Source of the DNA: Humibacillus xanthopallidus
GTDB taxonomy: Bacteria; Actinomycetota; Actinomycetes; Actinomycetales; Dermatophilaceae
Assembly: GCF_006717145.1 (NCBI RefSeq)
Contig: NZ_VFQF01000001.1
Span: 496,001-560,000, forward strand
Reading direction: 5' to 3'
Length of the DNA: 64,000 bases
In this document: piece by piece, positions 9,727 to 21,065 of the stretch
How the letters are laid out: each line of letters starts with the position of its first letter
Numbering within the stretch: the first letter of the stretch is position 1
Position numbers and translations under genes: made by a program
Notes under the pieces: generated by a model
Told to the model about the DNA's origin: nothing
The model's database searches: none
Seen by the model: only the letters and a program-made list of their open reading frames with translations

Positions 9727-9729
9727 ACT
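9724..9729 (+). promoter_or_regulatory. phoH promoter -10 overlapping a stop codon
   Basis: TAGACT; its first three bases are the stop codon of the preceding peptidase-like gene. It lies 10 bp before the phoH ATG at 9740. Confidence 0.55.
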
Positions 9730-9739
9730 CGACATCACG

Positions 9740-10831
9740 ATGAATGACGCCTCCTCACCCGGCCCCGAGTCGAGCGCCCCTGTCAGCCCCGTGGACTCCG
9801 ACGCACCCGTGCTGACCCGCCGCATCCCGCCGCCCATCGAGATGGTCGCCCTGCTGGGCCCGCGCGACGAGCTGCTGCGGACGATGGAGCGGCAGTTCCC
9901 GCTCGTCGACACCCACGTGCGGGGCAACGAGATGACCTTCAGCGGCCCGACCGGCGAGCTCGAGATCATCGACACCCTCCTCGACGAGCTCCTGACGATC
10001 GTCGACCTCGGCCAGCCGCTCAACCGCGACGCCGTCGAGCGCTCGATCGGGATGCTGCGCAACCAGTCTGCCGAGCGACCCGCCGACGTGCTGACGATGA
10101 ACATCGTGAGCAGCCGGGGCCGCACGATCCGGCCCAAGACGCTCAACCAGAAGCGCTACGTCGACGCGATCGACCAGCACACGGTCGTCTTCGGCATCGG
10201 CCCGGCCGGCACCGGCAAGACCTACCTCGCGATGGCCAAGGCCGTCGCCGCCCTCCAGGCCCACCAGGTCAACCGGATCATCCTCACCCGGCCTGCCGTC
10301 GAGGCCGGTGAGCGCCTCGGCTTCCTGCCCGGCACCCTCAACGACAAGATCGACCCGTACCTGCGGCCGCTCTACGACGCCCTGCACGACATGGTGAGCC
10401 CCGAGACGATCCCGCGGCTCATGGCCTCGGGCACGATCGAGGTGGCACCGCTCGCCTACATGCGCGGACGCACGCTCAACGACGCCTTCATCATCCTCGA
10501 CGAGGCACAGAACACCTCGAGCGAGCAGATGAAGATGTTCCTCACCCGCCTCGGCTTCGGCTCCAAGATGGTCGTCACCGGCGACATCACCCAGGTCGAC
10601 CTCCCGGGCGGCACCCGCTCGGGGCTGCGGGTCGTGCGCGACATCCTCGAGGGGGTCGAGGACGTCCACTTCGCCGAGCTGACCTCGCACGACGTCGTGC
10701 GCCACCGGCTCGTCAGCGCCATCGTCGACGCCTACGAGGCCGACGAGGCCAAGCGCGAGAAGCGTGAGCGCAAGACGTCCGCGGCTGCCCGCGAGCGACG
10801 TGCCCACGGCGCCCGGGAGGCCCGGGCGTGA
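9740..10831 (+). CDS. phoH: PhoH-like ATPase
   Basis: Cytoplasmic P-loop ATPase of the PhoH family, thought to act in RNA processing, as its constant neighbour ybeY suggests; the phosphate-starvation role known from E. coli is not shown here. 363 residues. An N-terminal KH-like segment spans about 35-95, followed by the Walker A motif GPAGTGKT (154-161) and Walker B in [10 protein letters not shown]. The C-terminus is a Lys/Arg/Glu-rich tail. ATG at 9740. The last codons overlap ybeY by 4 bp (GTGA), indicating translational coupling. The promoter is at 9724-9729. Confidence 0.95.
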   Translation: MNDASSPGPESSAPVSPVDSDAPVLTRRIPPPIEMVALLGPRDELLRTMERQFPLVDTHVRGNEMTFSGPTGELEIIDTLLDELLTIVDLGQPLNRDAVERSIGMLRNQSAERPADVLTMNIVSSRGRTIRPKTLNQKRYVDAIDQHTVVFGIGPAGTGKTYLAMAKAVAALQAHQVNRIILTRPAVEAGERLGFLPGTLNDKIDPYLRPLYDALHDMVSPETIPRLMASGTIEVAPLAYMRGRTLNDAFIILDEAQNTSSEQMKMFLTRLGFGSKMVVTGDITQVDLPGGTRSGLRVVRDILEGVEDVHFAELTSHDVVRHRLVSAIVDAYEADEAKREKRERKTSAAARERRAHGAREARA

Positions 10832-11295
10832 GCATCGACGTCCTCAACGAGACCGACGAGAAGGTCGACGAGCTCGAGCTGCTGGCCTGCTCGAAGTACG
10901 TCCTCGAGCAGATGCGGGTCCACCCGCAGGCCGACCTCTGCATCAAGCTCGTCGACGAGGAGGCCATGGAGGTGCTCCACGTGCAGTGGATGGACCTGCC
11001 CGGCCCGACCGACGTCATGAGCTTCCCGATGGACGAGCTGCGTCCCGGCCGCGAGGGCCAGGAGCCCGAGGAGGGCACCCTCGGCGACATCGTGCTCTGC
11101 CCGTCCGTCGCGACGCGGCAGGCCGCCGAGGCGGGGCACGCCCCGATGGAGGAGATGCTGCTCCTCACGACCCACGGCATCCTGCACCTGCTCGGCTACG
11201 ACCACGCCGAGCCCGACGAGGAGCGCGAGATGTTCGAGCTCCAGCGCCAGCTCCTCCTCACCTTCCTCGCCACCCGGGGCCGACCCGGCACGTGA
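10828..11295 (+). CDS. ybeY: Endoribonuclease YbeY (rRNA maturation factor)
   Basis: Zinc-dependent single-strand endoribonuclease needed for 16S rRNA 3' end maturation and ribosome quality control. 155 residues. The metal site H-x3-H-x5-H is complete (H116, H120, H126, in [11 protein letters not shown]), and the GDIVLCP strand is present. The GTG start at 10828 overlaps the phoH stop (GTGA). It is followed after 46 bp by the CNNM-type gene and then era; the order phoH-ybeY-CNNM-era is conserved in actinobacteria. Confidence 0.97.
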   Translation: MSIDVLNETDEKVDELELLACSKYVLEQMRVHPQADLCIKLVDEEAMEVLHVQWMDLPGPTDVMSFPMDELRPGREGQEPEEGTLGDIVLCPSVATRQAAEAGHAPMEEMLLLTTHGILHLLGYDHAEPDEEREMFELQRQLLLTFLATRGRPGT

Positions 11296-11341
11296 GCCAT
11301 CCGGCACCGACCACACCGCCGCTCACCCACGAGAGACCCTG

Positions 11342-12658
11342 ATGCTCCCGCAGTTCGTCCTCCCGGCCCTCATCAGCATCGCCATGGCCTTCGTGCTCTC
11401 GGCGTCCGAGGCGGCCATCTTCCGGATGTCGCGGGTGCGGGCGGCGGAGCTCTACGACGAGGGCCGCTCCGGCGCGAAGTCGCTCATGGTCGTGGTCGGC
11501 GACTCCGCGGCATACCTCTCGGTCATCGCCTTCCTCCGCGTCGTCGCCGAGGCGACCGCAGCGGTGCTCGTCACGCTCGCCGTGGCCGGGCAGGTCGAGT
11601 CGACGTGGAGCCGGGCCCTCATCAGCATCGCGATCATGGCCGTCGTGTCCTTCGTCGTCGTGGGGGTCTCGCCGCGCACCCTCGGCCGCCAGCACTACGA
11701 CACCGTCGCGCTGTGGAGCGCGCCGCTCGCCGTCGGGTTGCGGCGCGTGCTCGGCCCGGTCGCCAAGCTGCTCGTCGTGCTCGGCAACGCCGTCACCCCC
11801 GGCAAGGGCTACAGCGACGGCCCCTTCCAGACGGAGTCGGAGCTGCGCGACCTCGTCGACATGGCCGGCCGGTCCGACGTCATCGAGGACGACGAGCGAG
11901 AGATGATCCACTCGGTCTTCGAGCTCGGCGACACCGTCGTGCGCGAGATCATGGTGCCGCGCACCGACATGGTCGTGCTCGACGCCGACAAGTCGCTGCG
12001 CAGCGCGATGTCGCTCTTCCTGCGCTCCGGCTTCTCGCGCATCCCCGTCGTCGGCGAGGACAGCGACGACGTGCGCGGCCTGCTCTACTTCAAAGACGTC
12101 GCACGGCGGCTCAACGCCGCCCCGGAGGACGCGAAACGGCTGGCGACCGAGGTGACCCGCCCCATGCACTTCGTGCCCGAGAGCAAGCCGGTCGACGACC
12201 TGCTCCGCGAGATGCAGCGGGACCAGAACCACTTCGCGATCGTCGTCGACGAGTACGGCGGCACTGCCGGCCTCGTGACGATCGAGGACATCATCGAGGA
12301 GATCGTCGGAGAGATCGCCGACGAGCACGACCGTGAGGCGCCGGGCGTCGAGCAGCTCGAGGACGGCACGCTGCGGGTGCCCGCGTCGATGGACATCGAC
12401 GACCTCGCCGAGCTCTTCGACGTCACGATCGACGAGGAGGACGTCGACACCGTCGGCGGCCTGCTCACCAAGGCGATCGGCCGGGTGCCGATCGTCGGCT
12501 CCTCGGCCCGCATCGCCGGGCTCGAGCTGACGGCCGAGCGCATGGCCGGGCGTCGTCACCGCGTGGCCTCGGTCATCGTGCACCGCGTCACGGCAGAGGA
12601 CACTGACCTGCACCACACCGACACGGAGGACGCCCATGGGCACGCGAGCGGGCACTGA
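11342..12658 (+). CDS. CNNM/CorC family transmembrane protein (DUF21, CBS pair, CorC_HlyC)
   Basis: Membrane protein of the hemolysin-C/CNNM family, implicated in divalent cation (Mg/Co) transport. 438 residues. N-terminal DUF21 region (about 1-145) with membrane segments near 5-25, 58-82 and 90-115. The CBS pair (about 190-310) contains [11 protein letters not shown] and [23 protein letters not shown], and a CorC_HlyC domain lies near 335-420. The C-terminus is His/Asp-rich ([15 protein letters not shown]), a possible metal-binding tail. It overlaps the start of era by 23 bp, so the two are probably co-translated. Confidence 0.9.
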   Translation: MLPQFVLPALISIAMAFVLSASEAAIFRMSRVRAAELYDEGRSGAKSLMVVVGDSAAYLSVIAFLRVVAEATAAVLVTLAVAGQVESTWSRALISIAIMAVVSFVVVGVSPRTLGRQHYDTVALWSAPLAVGLRRVLGPVAKLLVVLGNAVTPGKGYSDGPFQTESELRDLVDMAGRSDVIEDDEREMIHSVFELGDTVVREIMVPRTDMVVLDADKSLRSAMSLFLRSGFSRIPVVGEDSDDVRGLLYFKDVARRLNAAPEDAKRLATEVTRPMHFVPESKPVDDLLREMQRDQNHFAIVVDEYGGTAGLVTIEDIIEEIVGEIADEHDREAPGVEQLEDGTLRVPASMDIDDLAELFDVTIDEEDVDTVGGLLTKAIGRVPIVGSSARIAGLELTAERMAGRRHRVASVIVHRVTAEDTDLHHTDTEDAHGHASGH

Positions 12659-13595
12659 CGGCACGGGATCCCGGGACGGCGACCAGGCGGCATACCGCGC
12701 CGGGTTCGCCTGTCTCGTCGGCCGGCCCAACGCCGGCAAGTCGACGCTGACCAACGCCCTCGTGGGGCAGAAGGTCGCGATCACGAGCTCCAAGCCGCAG
12801 ACGACGCGGCACACGATCCGCGGCATCGCGACGACGCCGCAGGCGCAGCTGATCCTCGTCGACACCCCCGGGCTGCACAAGCCGCGCACCCTGCTCGGCC
12901 AGCGGCTCAACGACCTCGTGCGCGAGACGCTCCTCGAGGTCGACGTCATCGGCTTCTGCCTGCCTGCCGACCAGCGCCCCGGCCCGGGCGATGCCTTCAT
13001 CGCGAACGAGCTGACCGAGCTGCGCTCCGTGCGTCGCCGGCCGGTCGTCGCGATCGCGACCAAGGCCGACACCGTCGACCGCGACAAGCTCGCCGAGCAC
13101 CTCATGGCCATCGACCAGCTCGGCGACTGGGACGCGATCATCCCGTGCTCGGCGGTGTCGGGGGAGCAGGTCGACCAGGTGCGCGACCTGCTGTCGTCCT
13201 ACCTCCCGCGCTCGCCCAAGCTCTACCCCGACGGGGTCATGACCGACGAGCCCGACATCATCATGATCGCCGAGCTGGTCCGCGAGGCAGCCCTCGAGGG
13301 CGTGCGCGACGAGCTGCCGCACTCGCTCGCGGTCGTCGTCGAGGAGATGGTCCCTCGGGAGGGGCGCCCCGCCGACAGCCCGATGCTCGACGTGCGCGTC
13401 AACGTCTTCGTCGAGCGGCCGAGCCAGAAGGCCATCGTCATCGGCAAGGGGGGCTCCCGGCTGCGCGAGGTGGGCACCAACTCCCGCAAGGCGATCGAGG
13501 AGCTGCTCGGCCAGAGGGTCTACCTCGACCTGCACGTCAAGGTCGCCAAGGACTGGCAGCGCGACCCCAAGCAGATGCAGCGCCTCGGCTTCTAG
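12636..13595 (+). CDS. era: GTPase Era
   Basis: Ribosome-assembly GTPase that binds the 3' end of 16S rRNA. 319 residues. G1 GRPNAGKS (29-36), G2 near TTRHTIRG, G3 DTPG, and G4 replaced by TKAD (consensus NKxD), followed by the Era-specific C-terminal KH domain with VIGKGGSRLREVG. The ATG at 12636 lies inside the 3' end of the CNNM-type gene, in another frame. The first 20 residues are a nonconserved extension; TAYRAGFACLV-type sequence marks the usual family start, so a later start is possible but no better codon is visible. Confidence 0.97.
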   Translation: MGTRAGTDGTGSRDGDQAAYRAGFACLVGRPNAGKSTLTNALVGQKVAITSSKPQTTRHTIRGIATTPQAQLILVDTPGLHKPRTLLGQRLNDLVRETLLEVDVIGFCLPADQRPGPGDAFIANELTELRSVRRRPVVAIATKADTVDRDKLAEHLMAIDQLGDWDAIIPCSAVSGEQVDQVRDLLSSYLPRSPKLYPDGVMTDEPDIIMIAELVREAALEGVRDELPHSLAVVVEEMVPREGRPADSPMLDVRVNVFVERPSQKAIVIGKGGSRLREVGTNSRKAIEELLGQRVYLDLHVKVAKDWQRDPKQMQRLGF

Positions 13596-13637
13596 CGACT
13601 GCGGCGCGGGCGATGTCGCGCCGTCGGTGGGCGCCCC

Positions 13638-13643
13638 TAGCCT
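13638..13643 (+). promoter_or_regulatory. Leaderless promoter -10 of the VOC gene
   Basis: TAGCCT ends 6 bp before the ATG at 13650, the spacing seen at other leaderless starts in this window. Confidence 0.5.
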
Positions 13644-13649
13644 GCCGGG

Positions 13650-14015
13650 ATGAGCAGCCCGATCCAGTGCCGTGTCGGCCAGGTCTTCATCCCCGTCCGC
13701 GACATGGCCTCGGCCATCCGGTGGTATGCCGCCCTGCTGGGTTTCGAGCAGGGGGTGGCGTCCCACGGCGCCACCATCTACGACATCCCCACCGACGGAG
13801 AGACCCGGCTGGCGCTCGACGCCAACCGGCCGGACGTCGAGGCGGCGGGGCCGCCTCGCTTCTTTCTCTGGACCGATGACATGAGCGCGACGGTCGCCCA
13901 CCTGCGTGGGCTCGGGGTGACGGTCACCTCCGACGTCGAGGACATCGGCAGCGTCCTCTTCGTCCAGTTCGAGGACCCCGACGGCAACGCGCTGATGGTC
14001 TGTCAGCGCACCTGA
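13650..14015 (+). CDS. VOC family (glyoxalase/bleomycin resistance fold) protein
   Basis: Small vicinal-oxygen-chelate protein of 121 residues, one betaalphabetabetabeta pair. It begins QVFIPVRDMASAIRWYAALLG and ends FVQFEDPDGNALMVCQ, the typical start and finish of the fold. Metal-site candidates are few (the usual first histidine position is not clearly occupied), so it may be a binding protein rather than an enzyme. It is a single gene with its own leaderless-type promoter, and the neighbouring genes give no functional clue. Confidence 0.8.
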   Translation: MSSPIQCRVGQVFIPVRDMASAIRWYAALLGFEQGVASHGATIYDIPTDGETRLALDANRPDVEAAGPPRFFLWTDDMSATVAHLRGLGVTVTSDVEDIGSVLFVQFEDPDGNALMVCQRT

Positions 14016-14054
14016 CTCGCCTGTCCGTCCTAGACTTGGAGCAAGGAGGCTGAC

Positions 14055-14210
14055 ATGTCGGAGACAGCCGCGCACGACCACGAGCTCGAGGTCCTCGAGG
14101 ACGACCAGAACGTCCCCCCGCGCCCTGAGGAACAGATCGCCGACGCGCTCGGTGGTGGCACGCTGGATGACACCGAGCCGCCGGTCGAGGCCGACTTTCC
14201 GGCCCCCTGA
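14055..14210 (+). CDS. Small acidic protein of unknown function (51 aa)
   Basis: An open frame of 51 residues, very acidic (EVLEDDQN, TLDDTEPPVEADFP), with no membrane segment or recognisable domain. Support for translation comes from an AAGGAGG ribosome binding site at 14043-14049, 5 bp before the ATG, and a TAGACT-like -10 hexamer near 14031 (in CTAGACTTGG). It stands alone between the VOC gene and the leuA leader. I do not recognise the family. Confidence 0.6.
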   Translation: MSETAAHDHELEVLEDDQNVPPRPEEQIADALGGGTLDDTEPPVEADFPAP

Positions 14211-14321
14211 GCCCGCCTCGACGGCCTGTCGTCCGGGCCCGTCGTCGTGTGACGCGCGCCCGCGAGGTCTCACGATCCGGGCAGCGGTCCCGAGGGGTGG
14301 ACGTGACGCGGCGACCCGGCA

Positions 14322-14327
14322 TACGGT
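14322..14327 (+). promoter_or_regulatory. leuA operon promoter -10
   Basis: TACGGT ends 6 bp before the GTG of the leader peptide at 14334, so the leader transcript appears leaderless. Confidence 0.55.
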
Positions 14328-14333
14328 GAAGGC

Positions 14334-16197
<1,864 letters not shown>

Positions 16198-16208
16198 GCC
16201 GCGAGTGA

Positions 16209-16234
16209 GGCCCGCCGCACCAGCGCGGCGGGCC
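16209..16234 (+). terminator. Hairpin after leuA
   Basis: GGCCCGCCGC (16209-16218) pairs with GCGGCGGGCC (16225-16234) around a 6-base loop, 12 bp after the leuA stop. No clear T-run follows, as is common in this GC range. Confidence 0.6.
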
Positions 16235-16294
16235 ACAGCCGCGCCTCCCGAGCCGCTGACCCGTGCCCGGACGGCGCTGGGATACCGTCTGCGC

Positions 16295-17881
16295 ATGGAC
16301 TCACCGGTCGGCCGCCTGCTGCTGCGGCTCACCGGGGTCGGGCTGCTCGGCGTGGCCCTCGTGGCGCTCGTCGCGCCACGACCGGTCATCACCCCCTACC
16401 GCTGGCCGGTGGTGGTCGCCGGTGTCATCGCCCTCGTCCTCGTGGCGCTCGTCGTGCGCATGCCGCGGTGGCTCGTGCGCGGCTGGGTGCCGCCGGTGGT
16501 GGCCGTCGGCGGGGGAGTCGTGACGGCAGCGGTCGGGCTCGCCGGGCAGTACGCATACGGCTGGGACGCGCGGGTCGTGATGGACCTGGCGCGCACGCTC
16601 GACTCCGGTCAGCCGCTGCCGGCGCTCGGCGTCGACTACTTCTCGCTCTACCCGAACAACCTCCCGCTCCTCGCCATCGACCAGTGGGGTCACGCGGTCG
16701 CGCGGCAGGCGGGTCTGACGGCCGACGAGGTGCTCATCGGGCTCAGCGCCGTCTGCGTCGCCGTGACCCTGCATGCCGTGCACGACCTCGTCACCCGGGT
16801 CGCCGGCCGCGGTCCCGCCCTCTCTGCCCAGCTCGTCACCCTCGTGCTCGTCGCCACGAGCCCCTGGGTGGCCGTGCCCTACACCGACCTCTACGCGATG
16901 CCGTTCGTCACCGGCGGTGCCGCTCTCGCGGCCCGCGCCCTCGCGCCGGGGCGCCGCGAGGTGCGCATCGTCCTGTGGGGGATCTCGATCCTCGCGATGA
17001 CCGTCGCCTACGCGCTGAAGACGACCCCGGTCGTCATGGTCATCGGGGTCGCGGTCACCGTCCTCGTGGCGGTCTTCGACGGTCACCAGCACCTCGACCG
17101 GCGCGCGGCCGGACTGGCCGCCTGCGCGGCCGGGCTCGTCGTGTTCTCAGCCCTGGCTGTCGCGGTGCCGACCCTCGCGCAGAACGCATCGGGGGCCGAC
17201 AACTCGCAGCTGCGAGCCGATGTGTCACCGAGCCCGCTGTGGTGGCTGGCCAACGGCTCTTACGAGAAGACGAGCGCGTCGGGGGTCACCAACTACGGCA
17301 CGTACTCCCGCGAGATGGTCGCGGCCATCGAGGGGCGCCGGCCTGAGCAGATGGACGCCTATGCGCGTGCGTTCCTCGCCGACCGGTGGGCCGAGCGAGG
17401 GCCGGTCGGCACGCTCGCGTTCTACGGCAACAAGCTCGCCTGGAACTGGGGCGACGGCATGTTCTCGGCCTGGGTCGAGGGGGCCGACTCGCTGCCAGGG
17501 GTGATGCCTCCCGCAACCGGTGCGGCCGCGGCCGTGCAGGAGATCAACGGGCTGCACGGGCGGTGGTACCCGCTGCGGGCCGAGCTGGCCCAGGCGCTGT
17601 GGATCACGGTGCTCCTGCTCGCTGGCGTCGGGCTGCTGCGGGCGCCCTACCGCCGCGAGATCGTCCTGCTCGCGGTCACGGTGCTCGGCATCGCCGCGTT
17701 CACCCTGCTCTTCCAGGGGCGGGCGCGCTACCTCTTCGCCTTCGTCCCGCTCGTCGTCGCCCTCGCCGGCATGGTGCACCTCTGGGTGCCGCACCTGCGG
17801 CGACCGCGGCTGCGGGCCGTGCGCGATCTGCGCACCGGGGGCACCGGCGGCACCGGGAGCGCTGGCCGTCGCCTACGGTGA
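16295..17881 (+). CDS. Multi-pass membrane protein, glycosyltransferase-like
   Basis: Integral membrane protein of 528 residues with about 11-13 hydrophobic segments. A periplasmic loop with GWDARVVMDLARTL and a DYFSLYPNNLPLL segment resembles polyprenyl-phosphate-sugar dependent GT-C glycosyltransferases (an acidic residue after the first membrane span, then YPNN). A large extracytoplasmic region lies at about 310-440. ATG at 16295 is preceded at 6 bp by TACCGT (16283-16288), a leaderless-type promoter. The C-terminus is basic. Donor and acceptor are unknown; a role in cell-wall or lipid glycosylation is a guess from topology. Confidence 0.7.
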   Translation: MDSPVGRLLLRLTGVGLLGVALVALVAPRPVITPYRWPVVVAGVIALVLVALVVRMPRWLVRGWVPPVVAVGGGVVTAAVGLAGQYAYGWDARVVMDLARTLDSGQPLPALGVDYFSLYPNNLPLLAIDQWGHAVARQAGLTADEVLIGLSAVCVAVTLHAVHDLVTRVAGRGPALSAQLVTLVLVATSPWVAVPYTDLYAMPFVTGGAALAARALAPGRREVRIVLWGISILAMTVAYALKTTPVVMVIGVAVTVLVAVFDGHQHLDRRAAGLAACAAGLVVFSALAVAVPTLAQNASGADNSQLRADVSPSPLWWLANGSYEKTSASGVTNYGTYSREMVAAIEGRRPEQMDAYARAFLADRWAERGPVGTLAFYGNKLAWNWGDGMFSAWVEGADSLPGVMPPATGAAAAVQEINGLHGRWYPLRAELAQALWITVLLLAGVGLLRAPYRREIVLLAVTVLGIAAFTLLFQGRARYLFAFVPLVVALAGMVHLWVPHLRRPRLRAVRDLRTGGTGGTGSAGRRLR

Positions 17882-17885
17882 ACCC

Positions 17886-19373
17886 ATGAGCGACCCGGAG
17901 CGCGGCGAGGACGTCTGCGTCTGGCTCGACGTCTCGGCGGGTGTCTCCGGCGACATGCTTCTCGGAGCCCTCGTCGACGCGGGTGCGTCGCTCGAGGTCG
18001 TGCAGTCCGCCGTCGACGCGGTCATCCCGCAGACCGTGCGTCTCGTCGCGCACGAGACCGTGCGGGCCGGCATGCGGGCGCTCAAGGTCGACGTCGAGCT
18101 GCTCGCGGCGGACCAGCACCACCGGCACTGGTCGGAGATCAGGGACCGCCTGCGGGAGGCCGATCTCGCCGAGGTCGTCCGCGAGAACTCTCATGCCGTC
18201 TTCGAACGGCTGGCCGTCGCCGAGGCACGCGTCCACGGCACGTCCGTCGACGACGTCCATTTCCACGAGGTCGGCGCCTGGGACTCTATCGCGGACGTCG
18301 TCGGCACCTGTGCTGCGCTCGCCGACCTCGGGGTGCTCGTCGCGGGCGGGGGCGAAGTCGAGGTGCCGCGGACGGACCTCGCGGCGGCGGTGGACGTCGA
18401 GCTGGCCGCGGCCGTCGCGCCGGCGGTGAACCTCGCGGCGGCGGTGGACGTCGACCCGGCGGCGGAGGTCGCGCCGGGTGGGGCCCGGTCGCATCGCGTG
18501 ACGGCCAGCCGCATCTCGTTGGGATCCGGCTCGGTCCGGGCCGCGCACGGCAGGGTACCGGTGCCCGTGCCGGCGGTGCTCGAGCTGTGTCGTGGGTGGG
18601 ACGTGACGTCGGGAGGTGACGGCGAGCTCGCCACGCCGACGGGGGTCGCGCTGGTGACCGCCATCGCGGCCGAGCAGTCGCCGATGCCGGCCATGACCGT
18701 TCGGTCGATCGGCATCGGAGCCGGCACCAAGGAGCAACCCGACCGGGCCAACGTCGTGCGCGTCGTGGTGGGTCAGCAGGTCGGGGTGCAGGGGTCGGGC
18801 ACGGCACCGGACGCAGACGGGGTCACTGCTCCGCTGACGTCATCGGTCGCTGCCACCGCGTGGGGCGCGGGCGCAGAATCCGGCAGGTCGGAGCGTCTTC
18901 AGGTGCTCGAGGCCAACGTCGACGACCTCGACCCGCGGCTGTGGCCGACCGTCATCGACGGGCTGCTCGACGCCGGGGCCGCCGATGCGTGGACCACCCC
19001 GATCACGATGAAGCGCGGTCGGCCCGCTCAGCTGCTGTCCGTCCTCGCCGCGCCGTCGCTGGTGGCAACACTCATCGACGTGGTGTTCGCCTCGACGAGC
19101 ACCATCGGGGTGCGGGTCCGCGACGTCACCCGCTGTGCGCTCGACCGCGGCTGGGCGGACGTCGATGTCAGCGGGCAGCGCGTGGGCATCAAGGTGGCCC
19201 ACCGCGAGGGCCGGATCGTCAACGCAGCCGCCGAGTTCCGCGACGTCGAGGCCGCGGCTGCGACCCTCAACCTGCCGGTGCGCGAGGTGCTCGACGCAGC
19301 CGAAGCGGCAGGTGCGGCTGCCGGACTGGCGCGAGGCAACGGCATACCGAAGGGTCTGCGCGCCACGCCGTGA
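17886..19373 (+). CDS. larC: Nickel insertion protein LarC
   Basis: CTP-dependent nickel cyclometallase that inserts Ni into the pyridinium dithiocarboxylate precursor to form the LarA pincer cofactor. 495 residues. N-terminal WLDVSAGVSGDMLLGALVDAG, the HFHEVGAWDSIADVVG metal-site segment, SGSVRAAHGRVPVPVPA, and the C-terminal LarC2 domain with EANVDDLDPRLWPTVIDGLL and TPITMKRGRPA. Unlike the lactobacillus gene, no frameshift separates the two halves. Residues about 155-205 are an Ala/Val/Asp-rich insertion with a 54-bp tandem duplication in the DNA. TACGGT lies 6 bp before the ATG. It converges on larB, which lies 42 bp away. Confidence 0.92.
   Translation: MSDPERGEDVCVWLDVSAGVSGDMLLGALVDAGASLEVVQSAVDAVIPQTVRLVAHETVRAGMRALKVDVELLAADQHHRHWSEIRDRLREADLAEVVRENSHAVFERLAVAEARVHGTSVDDVHFHEVGAWDSIADVVGTCAALADLGVLVAGGGEVEVPRTDLAAAVDVELAAAVAPAVNLAAAVDVDPAAEVAPGGARSHRVTASRISLGSGSVRAAHGRVPVPVPAVLELCRGWDVTSGGDGELATPTGVALVTAIAAEQSPMPAMTVRSIGIGAGTKEQPDRANVVRVVVGQQVGVQGSGTAPDADGVTAPLTSSVAATAWGAGAESGRSERLQVLEANVDDLDPRLWPTVIDGLLDAGAADAWTTPITMKRGRPAQLLSVLAAPSLVATLIDVVFASTSTIGVRVRDVTRCALDRGWADVDVSGQRVGIKVAHREGRIVNAAAEFRDVEAAAATLNLPVREVLDAAEAAGAAAGLARGNGIPKGLRATP
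18377..18484 (+). repeat. 54-bp tandem duplication inside larC
   Basis: Two copies (18377-18430 and 18431-18484) share CCTCGCGGCGGCGGTGGACG and more, encoding related Ala/Val/Asp-rich 18-residue units. The length keeps the frame. Confidence 0.8.
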
Positions 19374-19415
19374 CGCCCGGGGACGGAGGAGCCCGTCAGC
19401 TGGGCGCCGATGCCC

Positions 19416-20135
19416 TCAGGGCGCGGCGATCTGGGCCGCGAGGTGCCCGGCGCCGTAGCCGTTGTCGATGTTGACGACACCGACGCCGGGTGAGCAGGAG
19501 TTGAGCATCGAGAGCAGCGGGGCGAGCCCTCCGAAGGCCGCGCCGTAGCCGACGGAGGTCGGCACGGCGACGACAGGCGACGCGGCGAGGCCGGCCACGA
19601 CGCTCGGGAGGGCGCCGTCCATGCCGGCGACCACGACGATCACGCGCGCCCGGTCGATGAGGTCACGGCGCGCGAGGATCCGGTGCAGCCCGGCCACGCC
19701 GACGTCGACGACGAGCTCGGTGGACCGTCCGAGGTAGCGCGCGGTCAGCACGGCCTCACGGGCCACCGGCAGGTCTGACGTACCCGCGCAGAAGACGGCG
19801 ACGAGCCCGCCGGACGGAGCGGGAGGGTCGGGCGGCCAGGCGAGGAGGCGAGCGGTCTCGTCGTGGACGGCGTCGGGCAGGACGTCGAGCACGGCCTCGG
19901 CGTGGTCGGCGCTCGCGCGGGTGAAGAGCACGGCGCCGGAGGTCGTGCCGTCGGCAGCCGCAGTACGCAGGCGCTCGGCGATGGCCCGCACCTGGTCGGG
20001 CGTCTTGCCCTCGCAGAAGATCGCCTCGGGGTAGCCGCGGCGGGCGGCTCGCCCGAGGTCGAGCTCGGCCACGTCCGCCACGTCGCCACTGTCGGGTCGC
20101 GCGGCGCCGTCGGGGCGGGCGGCGACGTCAGCCAC
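19416..20135 (-). CDS. larB: Pyridinium-3,5-biscarboxylic acid mononucleotide synthase LarB
   Basis: Carboxylates and hydrolyses nicotinic acid adenine dinucleotide, the first step of nickel-pincer cofactor synthesis. 239 residues, with an AIR-carboxylase (PurE)-like C-terminal domain. Visible are the N-terminal AELDLGRAARRGYPEAIFCEGKTPDQV motif region and, later, VVVAGMDGALPSVVAGL, PTSVGYGAAFGG and LLSMLNSCSPGVGVVNIDNGYGAG, all characteristic of LarB. ATG at 20135; it overlaps the end of larE by 8 bp, so it is the last gene of uidA-gnd-larE-larB. It faces larC. Confidence 0.95.
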   Translation of the reverse strand: MADVAARPDGAARPDSGDVADVAELDLGRAARRGYPEAIFCEGKTPDQVRAIAERLRTAAADGTTSGAVLFTRASADHAEAVLDVLPDAVHDETARLLAWPPDPPAPSGGLVAVFCAGTSDLPVAREAVLTARYLGRSTELVVDVGVAGLHRILARRDLIDRARVIVVVAGMDGALPSVVAGLAASPVVAVPTSVGYGAAFGGLAPLLSMLNSCSPGVGVVNIDNGYGAGHLAAQIAAP

Positions 20136-21030
20136 GGGTGACCTGGACGAGCGGCAGGGTGAAGGCGCCGGACTGGATGCCGGAGACGTCGACGGCGACG
20201 AACGCGAAACCCGCGGCCCTCCCCGCCTCGTGCAGCGCGGCTCGGACCGGAGCCGCCATCGACCGCGCGAGGTCGGCCTCGGACAGCTCGATGCGCGCCA
20301 CCTGGTCGTGGTGGCGCACCCGGCAGTCCTCGAAGCCTAGCGAGCGGACCGCCGCCTCGAGCTGCTCGACCTGAGCGAGCTTGGCAGGGTCGACGACAGT
20401 GAAGTGGGGGATGCGCGAGGCGAGGCACGGGGCGGCAGGCTTGTCGGCGTTGGGGAGGCCGAGGGCGCGAGCGAGCTCGCGCACGTCCGCCTTGGTGAGC
20501 CCGGCGTCGGCGAGCGGGCGCAGCACGCCGTGGTCGGTCGCCGCGCGCGAGCCCGGGCGGTCGGGGCGGCGCGCGTCGTCGGCGTTCTCGCCGTAGGCGA
20601 CGGCCGTCAGTCCGTGCGCGCGCGCCACGTCGTCGGAGATCCGGGTGAAGAGCTCGTCCTTGCAGTGGAAGCACCGGTCGGGGCCGTTGGCGCGGTAGGC
20701 AGGGTTGTCGCCCTCGTATGTCGCCACCTCGACGACCGACGCGCCGATGTGGGCGGCGACGTCATGAGCACCCCGCCGCTCGTCGGCGGCGAGGCTGGGG
20801 GAGACCCCGATGACGGCGACGACCCGGGCCGTTCCGAGCGCCCGCACCGCGAGGGCGAGCAGCAGGCCCGAGTCGACACCACCCGAGAAGGCCACGCCGA
20901 GGCGGCCTGAGCCGGACGGCATACCGGCTCGGAGCCGCTCGCCCACCGCGTCGGCGAGCACCGCGAGGTGCGGGGGCAGCGCCTCATCGCGTGGCCCCCG
21001 CACCTCAGCCCGCGGATCCGGGGGTGTCAT
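20128..21030 (-). CDS. larE: Pyridinium-3,5-bisthiocarboxylic acid mononucleotide synthase LarE
   Basis: ATP-dependent sulfur transferase that converts the two carboxylates of the LarB product to thiocarboxylates. 300 residues. The PP-loop SGGVDSGLL binds ATP. The DRCFHCKDELF motif and the single conserved cysteine in PCLASR (the sacrificial sulfur donor in the characterised enzyme) are present. The ATG at 21030 was chosen because the frame upstream is antisense to gnd. It starts 35 bp after the gnd stop and overlaps larB by 8 bp, so it is co-transcribed with gnd and uidA. Confidence 0.95.
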   Translation of the reverse strand: MTPPDPRAEVRGPRDEALPPHLAVLADAVGERLRAGMPSGSGRLGVAFSGGVDSGLLLALAVRALGTARVVAVIGVSPSLAADERRGAHDVAAHIGASVVEVATYEGDNPAYRANGPDRCFHCKDELFTRISDDVARAHGLTAVAYGENADDARRPDRPGSRAATDHGVLRPLADAGLTKADVRELARALGLPNADKPAAPCLASRIPHFTVVDPAKLAQVEQLEAAVRSLGFEDCRVRHHDQVARIELSEADLARSMAAPVRAALHEAGRAAGFAFVAVDVSGIQSGAFTLPLVQVTRG

Positions 21031-21065
21031 GGCCCCAGTCTCGCCGATGGCCGTCGGTCGGTCGA

